From Euborellia annulipes (lineage: Eukaryota; Arthropoda; Insecta; Dermaptera; Anisolabididae), in NCBI GenBank assembly GCA_023213315.1, contig JAKCPI010006311.1, positions 144,823 through 208,822 on the forward strand: a stretch of 64,000 nt of DNA, in the 5' to 3' direction. Shown one piece after another: positions 21,155-30,398 of the stretch. The number at the start of each line of letters is the position of its first letter. Positions within the stretch are counted from its first letter, which is position 1. The position numbers and the translations under genes are program-made. The notes beneath the pieces are model-generated. The model had not been told where the DNA came from and did no database searches. It saw only the letters and a list, made by a program, of their open reading frames with translations.

Positions 21155-22281
21155 CAGCGGCGTAACCAGCCTCTGAGGGCGGGGGGGGCGAAGCTCAACT
21201 AGGGCGCCGATTTTCCAGGGGGCTCCGCCCCCTGGACCCCCTTGCTCGCCTTCGGCGAGCAATTGCCCGCCTTCGGCGAGCAATTGCCCGCCTTCGGCGG
21301 GCAAATTTCTTGCATCCTGTAATTTCCTCAACGAATTTGTAGAACAAATGGATTTGTTTATATTTACATGTTTTTTAATGACACCTGTATGATTTTGTTT
21401 TGATTTTTCTTTGCTTTTACGAAAATGTCGTTTTCTTCTGTGATTATTTCAAAAACTATTCAGTTTTCGGAAAAATATCAAAGAATAAAAACTTTTTAAA
21501 ATTGAGTATTTTATCATAATATGACAAAGAAATTGTAGGCCCGTTACCTACCCGGCCCGCGGACCGGGCCGGGTGGGCTTTGGAGGCCATGAAAAAATTA
21601 CGGGCGGGTAGCAAGTCTAAATAAACGGGTTCGGGCGGATGCAAATGAAATTTTATTTAAAAGTTGCTAGACATTCGTTCATTCATTCACTGAATCTCGG
21701 GCGGGAATGGGCGGGTTTGAAAAAATTCCGGGCGGGCTCGGGCGGGCCTGAAGAATGGTAAAAGCCCTTTCATTTTGAGAAAATCGAAAAAAACTGAAAA
21801 ACTACATCAGTAAAGTACTAGTACTCTTTGGCCGATTTTGATTAAAAGCTTATTTTCACGGTCCCGGGGGGTGTTTAACTTAAATATAACATTTCAGTCT
21901 CATAGCTCAATTCCTTCATGCTTAAAAAAATTTTGAATTTTAAAAAATTAAATATTAAGGCTCATACGAATCCTGAGTAAATCTCCACAGCCATAAAACA
22001 TCAAATTAAGGCTTATATATTGCAAAATAAAAAAATTTTAATTATAAAGCCTCAATATACGTTATTTATTATTTTTTGGAATTAAATTCTTTTAAAATAG
22101 TAGATTTCAAGTTGCAATATAATTTCAAAAGAAAACAATCAATTTTTTAAAATCACATTCGCTGGGCTATATTTTAGAGGGCGTAGGGCGCCTATGCCGG
22201 TTTCGGGGGGCGCCAAGGTCTCGATGCGCCTGGGGCGGGGGGGGCTCGAGCCCCCCTTCGCCCCCCCTGGTTACGCCACTG
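21155..22281. mobile_element. hAT-like element (CAGYGGCGTAAC family), nested and itself composite
   Basis: Ends CAGCGGCGTAACCAG and CTGGTTACGCCACTG with a perfect 8-bp duplication GGGCTGAG (21147-21154, 22282-22289). The interior contains a second element-E segment (about 21538-21770) and a family-H fragment (21772-21930), so several events are stacked. Confidence 0.8.
21243..21303. repeat. Three tandem perfect hairpins
   Basis: Three consecutive units of about 20 bp of the form TTGCTCGCCTTCGGCGAGCA, differing by compensating changes (CTCG/CGAG to CCCG/CGGG). Each can fold as a 7-8 bp stem with a TTCG tetraloop. They lie inside the 21155-22281 element. Confidence 0.8.
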
Positions 22282-22443
22282 GGGCTGAGTAAGGGCGGTA
22301 AGTCAAAAAAAAAAAAAAAAAAATACGGGCACGGGCCAAAAAAATCGGCCCGTGCAGGGCTCTAATCCTTTCCGTAAAGCCATCATCAATCCGTTTGTAT
22401 CTTATTCCCATGGAAATAAATAGATTATAATGCAATCTTTAAA

Positions 22444-22682
22444 ATAGGGTCCGACCGAAACAAGATTTTCATGAACCGAAACCGAATTTCGGCCTCAATC
22501 TTAGTTTCGGCCGAAACCGAAACTTGTATTTCCTATAAAAAATTCATTTCATTTTACCTTTTTTTTTAGGGAGACTAAATTTTTTCCGCCCCTTTTCCGC
22601 ATTTGCAAACCATTTGACCTTTTTGAGAATCTCATCCCATCTTTTCCGTAACCGAAACCGAATATTCGGTCGGTTCCTACTT
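22444..22682. mobile_element. Inverted-repeat element with CCGAAACCGAA repeats
   Basis: AGGGTCCGACCGAAACA at the left and CGGTCGGTTCCTACTTT at the right form diverged inverted ends. Several CCGAAACCGAA/TTCGGTTTCGG units lie near both ends. hAT-like by appearance; no protein. Confidence 0.5.
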
Positions 22683-22865
22683 TAAAATAAAAAACAATTG
22701 ATTTGATTTAAATCTTCCATCTGTGTTGTTCTGTTGCTTCGATTATTCACTCACACAAAAATAATATTGATTTTATGTCTTCTTTTATTTATCCAAATCC
22801 TGAAGCCCTTAGCTTTATTAAATAATAATAAGGGAGGAATTGGGGTCAACACTCTTAACCACTAG

Positions 22866-22928
22866 TCTCTCTCTCTCTATATATATATGTATATTAACAT
22901 GTACAAATAGGTAAGAGAAAGTAAAAAA
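22866..22928 (-). repeat. Solo end hairpin of family H
   Basis: CTCTCTCTCTATATATATAT...AATAGGTAAGAGAAAGTA without the body. Probably a deletion remnant. Confidence 0.55.
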
Positions 22929-22992
22929 GAATAATGCATTGTAGAAAAAAATAAATAAATTTTCTCGTCTCCTAGTCGACATCTATCCATTT

Positions 22993-23390
22993 AAGGTGCG
23001 CGTCTCGGGGTGCTAATTTTGGGAGATTGCGGCCACAATTTTGAAGCTATCGACTTCAATTTTTTTTTTTAAATTAAAGCTATTTAAAATATCTACAACT
23101 TATAGAAGCCCTTTTTTTGATTTTCGAAAAAATAAAAATTTTTTTTAGATTAATCGCATTAAATAAAAGATATTTTTTAAAAATTCGCTCTATATCTTAT
23201 AGATAATTAAATTAGTAATCATTGTGTTAAAAAATAATTAATTTTCTACCCTTAATTAATTAGCTGGAAACTTTCAAATGAAATGGAATAAATCCCTTGT
23301 ATCCCAATGGGAAAAACTAACGCCATCTCTTGCCGCCTAGAGTAACTCGGTAGTCAATCATGTCCTAACGGTTTATCGAGACGCGCATAA
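22993..23390. mobile_element. MITE family D, copy 2
   Basis: Starts AAGGTGCGCGTCTCGGGGTG and ends TATCGAGACGCGCATAA, a better preserved inverted terminus than the copy at 10299-10652, with the same interior block order. Confidence 0.75.
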
Positions 23391-23951
23391 ATTAAAATCA
23401 ATAAACACAAAATTCTTTTCAAATAGTGTGATATGTGAGTATAGTCACAACAGATTTTCTTTTTAATATTTATATAATATTTTCCGTCACGGATTCTGAT
23501 CTCTTTAGTTATAAAAAAGAAAAGAGAAGTTTTCAATTGCCCTCAAAAGGCCAAAAGTCAGAAGAGACTCGACAACCCGCTGTGCATATTTTATGGTTCC
23601 AATATTTTTTTTTTTTTTTTCAATCAATATATTAAAGATGAGACAGACACTTTATGCGCTTAGAGATATTTACGATTCATTGAACTTAAAAGGATCGTCG
23701 TCGTTGGAGTGTTTTTTTTATTTAAAGGGTTGCTTTTTTTTCAATAAAAAAAAAAGAGTAAAGAGAGAACAAATATAAAATAATAATATTATTTTTCCAC
23801 TCAAGTAGAGTTCATAAGAGAAAAAGTTAGAATTAAAAATCTGCTGGGACTAATCTCACAGTGGGTCAACATATCGCCTCCCTAGAGGTACCGTAAATAT
23901 TGTCCTCGGGCCAAGAGATCATGCAAGTAGGGAAGGGGGAGTTTCCTATTA
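23391..23951. other. Intergenic, no gene seen
   Basis: Short frames on both strands have no recognisable motifs. Poly-T runs at 23605-23619 and 23738. Confidence 0.4.
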
Positions 23952-24665
23952 AGACACGGGACACACGAGCGTTAGATTAACGTGCGTAGGAACGCACGTT
24001 GCAGCGTTCTTATATTTTAAATCACAGTGACCACATATTCAACGTGCGTTTGCTTTTACGTGCGTATCAGAGACAGTCGACGTAGTCAAGCTAAACGCAA
24101 GTTAGACTTGTCAGCGCTCGTTGCAGCATTCTATTGAATATGATATAATTAATGTGTCTACACGAGCATAATTTTACCGTCAGTTTTTGTTATTATTAAG
24201 AACCCTTCGGCAACCCTACTACCCTAGGCCCTGGCGGGAGGCGTCTCGGGATATGACCTTAAAGTAATAGCTAACATTTCTTCCGCCGGAATGGCCTTTC
24301 TCATGTTGATATCTTTATTAGTTATGTTGCACCTTATGGAAGACAATAATTCGTCAAAGGTGCTTATCGACATCCGAAAATAATTAAAGAATTTATCAGT
24401 GTCTGCTCTGAGACGGGTATATAAAGTATAAAAATGACCATGTAGATATCGTTCACTATTTATTGGTTGTATCCACCATTTTCGTGTTTTGCGTTTCTTT
24501 TTATTTAAATATTGTATCACCAGGTAACCAAACGTAGCAACTTCGACAGCGTCCATGTTGTACTAGAATCAGCGCACGTTTTTCTAACGCCGTGTGAACA
24601 GTACCGCAACGTACGTTGCAAACAACGTGCGTAATAACGCACGTAGGTTTAACGCTCGTGTGTCC
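23952..24665 (-). mobile_element. PIF/Harbinger element, internally deleted
   Basis: The right end (CGCTCGTGTGTCC) mirrors the left GGACACACGAGCGTTAGATT, with extended subterminal ACGTGCGT/ACGCACGT inversions. TTA flanks both sides (23949-23951, 24666-24668), the usual PIF target. It encodes only the start of the transposase (24240-24556). Confidence 0.8.
24224..24556 (-). pseudogene. Truncated PIF/Harbinger transposase (HARBI1-like) N-terminus
   Basis: MDAVEVATFGYLVIQYLNKK, then WWIQPINSERYLHGHFYTLY, FFNYFRMSISTFDELLSSI, INMRKAIPAEEMLAITLR. This is the conserved N-terminal helical region of Harbinger transposases (W-x-H/Q-P-I-N, FRMS-FDELL, IPxEERLAITLR). After LAITLR the homology stops at the internal deletion, so the DDE catalytic domain is absent and the product cannot transpose. 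The start ATG is intact, so a short peptide could still be made. Confidence 0.8.
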
Positions 24666-24876
24666 TTAGCCTAAAAGGCAGCAAGATTATTTTGATATGA
24701 GAATGTGTGGTGAATTGGCAGCCAGATTATATTTTGTTCGAGTGCCGATTGCACTCTTCATCATGTTAAAATTTGTGTTAAAAAATGTCAGGTTCTTTAA
24801 TATAGAAGTGTCCACTGAACCTGAATTAATCAATTTTCTAAATGTATCCACAAATTTTAATTTATTTCTATTTTTA

Positions 24877-25185
24877 CTTTCTCTTACCTCTATATATGTT
24901 AATATATATAGAAAGTATTAGATTCATGTTGATTTTGATGGATCTTCACGTTTTGAGGTCTCCTGAATTAAAAAAAATGGTTTTCGTGACATGGTCTGTC
25001 TGACTGTCTGTTAACAAAATTTCTCAAGAACGAAAAGAGCTAAGAGTTTGAAATTTTATATTTAAGTTAGACACCCCCGGGGAGCGTGAAATAAACTTTT
25101 AATCAAAATCGACCAAAGAGTACTAATACTTTACTGATGTATTTTTCAGTTTGTTTCGATTTTCTCAAAATTAGCATTATCGTGA
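24877..25185 (+). mobile_element. Family H repeat, partial
   Basis: Starts with TACTTTCTCTTACC...AGAAAGTATTAGATTCATG and continues through TTTGAGGTC, a TCTGTCTG microsatellite and AGTACTAATACTTTACTGAT. It stops after TCAAAATTAGC; the second end hairpin is missing. Confidence 0.7.
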
Positions 25186-25256
25186 TTGAGCTACCTACAA
25201 CTGTGTATGCCCAAATTAACTTGGCGAGGATGAATATATTTTTCAGACATTAATCT

Positions 25257-25296
25257 GGCCCTGAAGATGGTCCAATACGTGACCGAAATGTCGGCC
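25257..25296 (+). ncRNA. Hammerhead-ribozyme-like motif
   Basis: GGCC-CTGAAGA-T, stem GGTC/GACC with an 8-nt loop, GAAAT, GTC, then GGCC. Stem I is GGCC/GGCC and the core matches CUGANGA...GAAA...NUH, with one extra T before stem II. Structural inference only. Confidence 0.45.
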
Positions 25297-25301
25297 CTGG
25301 T

Positions 25302-25438
25302 TCTTTATACGATAACCCTTATTATGAATAATAATATATCTATTGGGGGTCCAGGCATATATTTGGTATCCAAATGGCTTAAATAAAATCACGGACTGCC
25401 TGGGGTCCGAACCCCCGACCCTTGGTATTCAAGGATCA
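25302..25438 (-). mobile_element. SINE family 1, truncated
   Basis: Contains TTGGTATCCAAATGGCTTAA, GGACTGCCTGGGGTCCGAAC and CCCCGACCCTTGGTA. Both the poly-T tail and the terminal part of the tRNA-like head are lost. Confidence 0.75.
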
Positions 25439-25442
25439 CCTG

Positions 25443-25625
25443 AGAAATATCTGAAGGCCCAGGAATTTTTCTGAAAGAGATTGGCTTTGCATTGGATACT
25501 AAAATTTCTCAAAATCAGTATCTTCTTCTGTTGGTGGATTTACACCTTTACTCAAAGAAGAAATTTTTGTTTTAGATTGGGGATCATTTAAAGTTATCGG
25601 ATATTTATTTTTCTTTTCGATGACT
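25443..25625. repeat. Repeat R, copy 2
   Basis: Shares CTGAAGGCCCAGGAATTTTT, TGGTGGATTTACACC and GTTATCGGATATTT with 8090-8316, with several deletions relative to it. Confidence 0.5.
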
Positions 25626-26880
25626 AAATTTATTTATTAAAATAAGAATAAAAAAAATAATCTTTCTTTTTACATTGTAATAAAAAATCTTAAATTACAT
25701 TTTTTTTAAGGAAAAGTGAATAATTTTAGAATTTTTTTTTTTAATTTGAGAGAAAATATTTTTATTTTTAAATCATTTATTGTTTAAAAATAATAAATAT
25801 ATATAGATCATCCCACGACTTTGAGTTAGGAGGCAAAAAAAAAAATAAATTCTTTGAAATAAATAATTTAAATGTTCTTGGAGAAGATTCTTTTTTTTTA
25901 TGACTTTCTCACTTTCCTCAATAACGCTAAGGATATTTATTAAATATATAATATTGATAATAGAAGAGAAATTTAATAAGAAAAAAAACAAAAGAATTTT
26001 AATTACCTTTAACAAGATGCCCTGAGAGTGAGGGTTGAGGTTATCTGCTCGGGGTGAGTTGCACTAAATAATTATTCACGAGAGAAAAGAGCAAACGACG
26101 CGACCGACGTCTAGCACTCAACTGAAAGAGAAAAGCTTTTATAAAATAAAGAATCAAAATAACAATTCCCATTTTAATAAATGGACAAAAAATAATATTT
26201 CTCTGTTTAACCATGACAAATCCTCACTGAGATGGATTGATATGAAAAAAATTTGGTGTAGAAAAATAATAGGAGAATTAGATTTCTAATCATCACCTAT
26301 AAATTTTATCCAATTATAACCGATTAACAAAAAACAAACAAAATTAAAATATACCTTTTTATATATAAAGCAAATTCATTTGAAGAAAAAATGAATTATA
26401 AATTGTGGAGTATTAAAAATAAGAAAGACACTTTGATATCATCTCAGATTGAGGCACCATCAAGCGGAGAGAGTTCGAACTAAATAACAAGCTTGCTTGT
26501 TGTATGATTTGGTTCTCTTATGCACGCGACAATCAAGTTCCAAGAATGCCTTGGTTCACAGAGTATATATATAAACAGAGAGCGTACTCAATGTTAATTT
26601 CTGGTTTTTGTCCGCCATCAGGGTGGCACAATCAGAACGCAGGGAATTTGCGCAAAATTCAAACCAAATTTTAGCCGCTAAATTTAAAATTTGGTATTCC
26701 GTGTAAATATATATGAATATTATTTTACTGTTAATAAGTAATTTTTTTTAAATATAGAAAGAATATGGGTATTTTTTATAACATAAACATCAGATATTTT
26801 GGAAAGATAAACTATTTATTTAAAAAAATACAGATAAATATATTTTATACCTTTTGGGGTACAGAATACAAACAAGAAAT
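25626..26880. other. Intergenic AT-rich DNA, no gene seen
   Basis: Long A/T-rich stretch. A slightly GC-richer patch at 26020-26130 and 26440-26650 has no supported exon or known repeat boundary. Confidence 0.4.
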
Positions 26881-26888
26881 AAAAAAAT

Positions 26889-27400
26889 TTATAATATGTA
26901 AAAATGAACAAAAATACACAATAGATAAATAAATAAAGTTAAATTGTCATTTGTTATAGATTTGTGACGATCTGAAAAAGAATAAAAATTAGTAACGTTA
27001 GTTGCTGGTAAATTAGGCGAGTTGTCCAGTTGATAGTTTTGTCGACGAATAACATCTGAATCCTCTGAAAAAGAAAAATCTTCTAAGGAATTTGATGTAT
27101 CATTTAATGGATGATCTTTCTCCATTTCTATAATAAATTTTGAAGAATATTTGGTGTTCTCAAACTATTGTCAAAAATATTGACAATTGTTTGATTTTCA
27201 CTAATATTTGTCATAGTTTTACTAGAAAAATTACTTATCTTATTTGATGTTTCCATTTGTTGTGAAAGATCTCACAGGTGACTGTTATTTTTAGGAATAC
27301 TGTGCTCAAATCGAATGATCTTTAGGTTATCAATTTCATTAGTTTGTCATAATTATTGCAATTTTTTGCTAAACATTTTCTTTTTCCTAAAAATATAAAT
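26889..27400 (-). pseudogene. Possible degenerate coding region, unrecognised
   Basis: On the minus strand, successive frames give KRKCLAKNCNNYDKLMKL, then METSNKISNFSSKTMTNISE...LRTPNILQNLL, then MEKDHPLNDTSNSLEDFSFS...LPATNV, with stops or frame changes between them. The first segment resembles the start of a small cysteine-type DNA-binding domain; the later ones are Ser/Asn-rich. It could be a decayed gene or transposon ORF, or chance frames in AT-rich DNA. Confidence 0.2.
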
Positions 27401-27654
27401 GGAAATGTAGTTAATAAACATATAAATATAATTAAAAACATTTTTAAGTATATAATGAAATCCAATACTTATCTCTTGAATGACAATTTTAACGTATTTG
27501 ACAATATTTGAATATAATATATATAGAAATCACATGATCATTTCATCGGTTGACTACCCTGCTCTCTAGCGGATAAAAGTGTCAAACTATCATTGGGGTG
27601 GCAATCGTGACGTCACACAATTTCAAATTCTCCCATTGGAGTGCACCCCCCTGT

Positions 27655-27890
27655 TTTTAATCTCCGGGTATTGAGTATTGGTAATTTATCATATAAATTA
27701 AGATATCTCAGGCCGATTAGTGCTGCGACCCTTTGGAGACTTTTAGAATTAGAAATAATTCTTAAACTTTCCACAAGAGTGCAGCACAAATCAGATATTT
27801 TATTCAATTATAAAGATTTCCCTTCTATATAAAATATAATTTGAATTTATATGATAAATAACCAATACCCAATACCCGGAGATTAATTAA
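27655..27890. repeat. Foldback element, copy 1
   Basis: Arms TAATCTCCGGGTATTGAGTA through TTTATCATATAAATT, mirrored by AATTTATATGATAAAT through ACCCGGAGATTA. The centre has GTGCTGCGACC...GAGTGCAGCAC. Shares arms and centre with the copy inside 27969-28452. Confidence 0.75.
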
Positions 27891-27968
27891 TTGTTAATAT
27901 TTATATAATGATTGTTAATTAATATTCTTCAATTTTTTTTTTTTAGATTAAGATTTAAGATTTAATAT

Positions 27969-28452
27969 TCTTCATACTTTTTAATTTTATTTTTTAATAA
28001 ATTTGTATTAAAAATGTGGTATTTGTAACAGGAGAATAGAATAGTAGAGGAGTGTGTTGGCGCCAAAGAAAAAAATAACCTCCTCTCTGTTTCTGATCTC
28101 CGGGTATTGAGTATTGGTAATTTACAGGGAGGTTAATTTATCATATAAATTCTTTATAAATGAATATCTGATTTGTGCTGCACTCTTGTGGAAACTTTAA
28201 AAATTATACTTATAATTCTAAAAGTCTCCACAGGATAGCAGCACTAATCAGCCTGAGATATCATCCTCTTTTAATTTATATGATAAATTACCAATACCCA
28301 ATACCCGGAGATCAGAAACAGAGAGGAGGTTATTTTTTTCTTTGGCGCCAACACACTCCTCTACTATTCTATTCTCCTGTTCACTCCTGGTATAAAAACC
28401 ACATTTTTAATACAAATTTATTAAAAAATAAAATTAAAAAGTATAAAGAATA
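27969..28452. repeat. Foldback element, copy 2, with arms of about 170 nt
   Basis: The outer arms run from ATACTTTTTAATTTTATT, through GGAGAATAGAATAGTAGAGG and GTTGGCGCCAAAG, to the copy-1-type core (CTCCGGGTATTGAGTATTGG). The right arm repeats all of this inverted. Near-perfect pairing suggests recent origin. Confidence 0.8.
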
Positions 28453-29000
28453 AAAAATATATTTATTAATAATTCAACAAAAGAGAAAATTTTTCATTTC
28501 CTAAGAAATTATAATCTAGAATTGTGGTTTTCAAGTAAACATTACAGACTTTCCTCAAAATATGTGTAATTTTCCCCATAAATGAGTGAGGTCTCCACAA
28601 GAATATGTCAGAAATTTTCAAAACAAGAATTGATGCAGTCCAAACAAATTATATATAGTTCATTTAGAAATATTTTTATGCCATCCACTACAAAATGACA
28701 TCAAATGAGACCTGTTCAGTATTTCCGCCACATGGGACGAGATGCTAACCCCTAGCAAATGAAGCGAGTATTCTACCACTGCCCAGGGGCTACATAAAGA
28801 CTTTCTTTTTAAACGGCGGTTTCTGCAAAATAAATTAAAAGATCAACAAGACTTGTTCAACTTTTATTTAAATTTCAATAATATATATATATATACATGT
28901 ATATATATTATTCTTTATACAAAAATAATACAGTGAAATATAAATTGATATAAGATCAATTTAAACTCATTTATAATTAAAATGAGAATCGAAATAAACG
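28453..29000. other. Intergenic; weak tRNA-like segment at 28735-28795 (-)
   Basis: GATGCTAACCCCTAGC and CTACCACTGCCCAGGGGC resemble a reversed SINE/tRNA head, without a full cloverleaf. (TA)n at 28880-28912. Confidence 0.3.
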
Positions 29001-30040
29001 AATTGATTGATGATCTCCCTTCTCTCGCCAAATAAACACTCTTCGCAGGGGGGTCGAAAACAGTCTCACCCTCTTTGCAGAGGAACGGGGGCAAATCTTC
29101 TTCCAAATGAGAAGAAATTAAATGAACCAACTATTCAAAAAAAAAAAAAAAAAAAACACGCATTAAACCAGCATTTTGATGGCTTTATGTTAAAAAATAG
29201 AGTCCTCCAAAAGGTGTTACATATTTAGAGAGGTGTTCCTAGATACAAGTCTTTTTTTCTTTTTTTTTAAATAATTAATATTCAATATTAGCTATAGTTA
29301 TTGTGTATATAAAAAGTTGATCGCTCGTAAATAAATTAAGCTTTTCTTGGAATTAGTAAAGGTGTTAAATAATTTTAATAAATAATCAAGTATGTATTTT
29401 TTTTTTTTATACAGTTTATGCATTCTAGCACAGCCTGTAGTTTAAGAATTTTAAATATATTTCTACAAATTAATAAATTTTTATATAAAATAATAATAAA
29501 TATTAGAAAAAGAATCATTACAATTCAAATTTACAAACATTTTCTCATATCTACACACACAGAGAAGGTCATAAACCCTAATTCATTTTTATACCTTATT
29601 TAGTGTTTGTTTTTTTATTTATTAAGATACATAATCATGGAACCTAGTAAAAGAAAAGTCATTTTTTGTTTAGAAACACAAACAAATAATAATTATCGAA
29701 AGAACAACCCGAATATCCATGACATGAGTTTATTAGAAACAAAGATTTCCTTTTTGTTTTAGTTATATTTATTTATATATATATATAAACAAATTTCAGT
29801 AAAACCTTATGAATAAAACATTAAAATAAATGATAAAAACATTAAAAATTAGAAGTAGTATATAATTTAAAAAAAAGAAATAAAGGTTTTACTTTTAAAT
29901 TTCATCAATATTGTCTTTCTAATATTTATTATTACAATATTTATATATGTATATGTATTATACATATATATAAATAGTGTATATATATATATATATAACT
30001 TGTCAATAACTTTTATACTAAATGTATATTATATACATAT
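29001..30040. other. Very AT-rich region downstream of OSBP
   Basis: No gene. (TA)n-type runs at 29777-29788 and 29940-29998. It probably includes the OSBP 3' UTR and flank. Confidence 0.4.
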
Positions 30041-30045
30041 TTATT
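30040..30045 (-). terminator. Candidate OSBP poly-A signal
   Basis: TTTATT on the + strand reads AATAAA on the minus strand, about 105 nt past the OSBP stop codon. Several more occur further on, so the one in use is uncertain. Confidence 0.35.
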
Positions 30046-30149
30046 TTGAATATTTCGTAGACACATATTATTAATTGCCCTTTCTTTCTTCTTGAAGCTT
30101 TTTCGTTTTTTAACAAAGTCTCTTTCTAAATTACTTTATAGAGAGTCAT

Positions 30150-30398
30150 TTAGAAGATGTCAGGGCATTCTTTGGGCCACTTCTGTTTCTGTTTACATTT
30201 CCAATATTCGCCCGTGAATACGTGGCAGATGTTGCCTGTGATCGTGTCTTTTTCTTGCCTGAACCACACCGGCTGGTACGGTGGATAGGGTTTCCCTTGG
30301 GCAGCTGCCTTCTCTGCTTCCGCTTCCCGTAATCGTCGAGCTTGCCGTTGTTTGTCTTCCAGCCGGAGTTTCTCTGAATTCGCAGCGTCCCATTCACC
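30150..30398 (-). CDS. Osbp: OSBP last exon and stop
   Basis: [20 protein letters not shown], then [40 protein letters not shown] and [20 protein letters not shown], followed by TAA. The CPDIF end matches vertebrate OSBP (flies end CPDIY). Confidence 0.97.
   Translation of the reverse strand, partial: GEWDAANSEKLRLEDKQRQARRLREAEAEKAAAQGKPYPPYQPVWFRQEKDTITGNICHVFTGEYWKCKQKQKWPKECPDIF

Larger units (their letters stand above)
21085..22361. mobile_element. hAT-like element E, host of a nested hAT insertion
   Basis: GGCGGGTGTGAAAAATTTCC at the left and GTGCAGGGCTCTA at the right (22349-22361) are element E blocks, interrupted by the element at 21155-22281. The host sequence resumes with GGGCTGAGTAAGGGCGGTAA. 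Confidence 0.6.
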
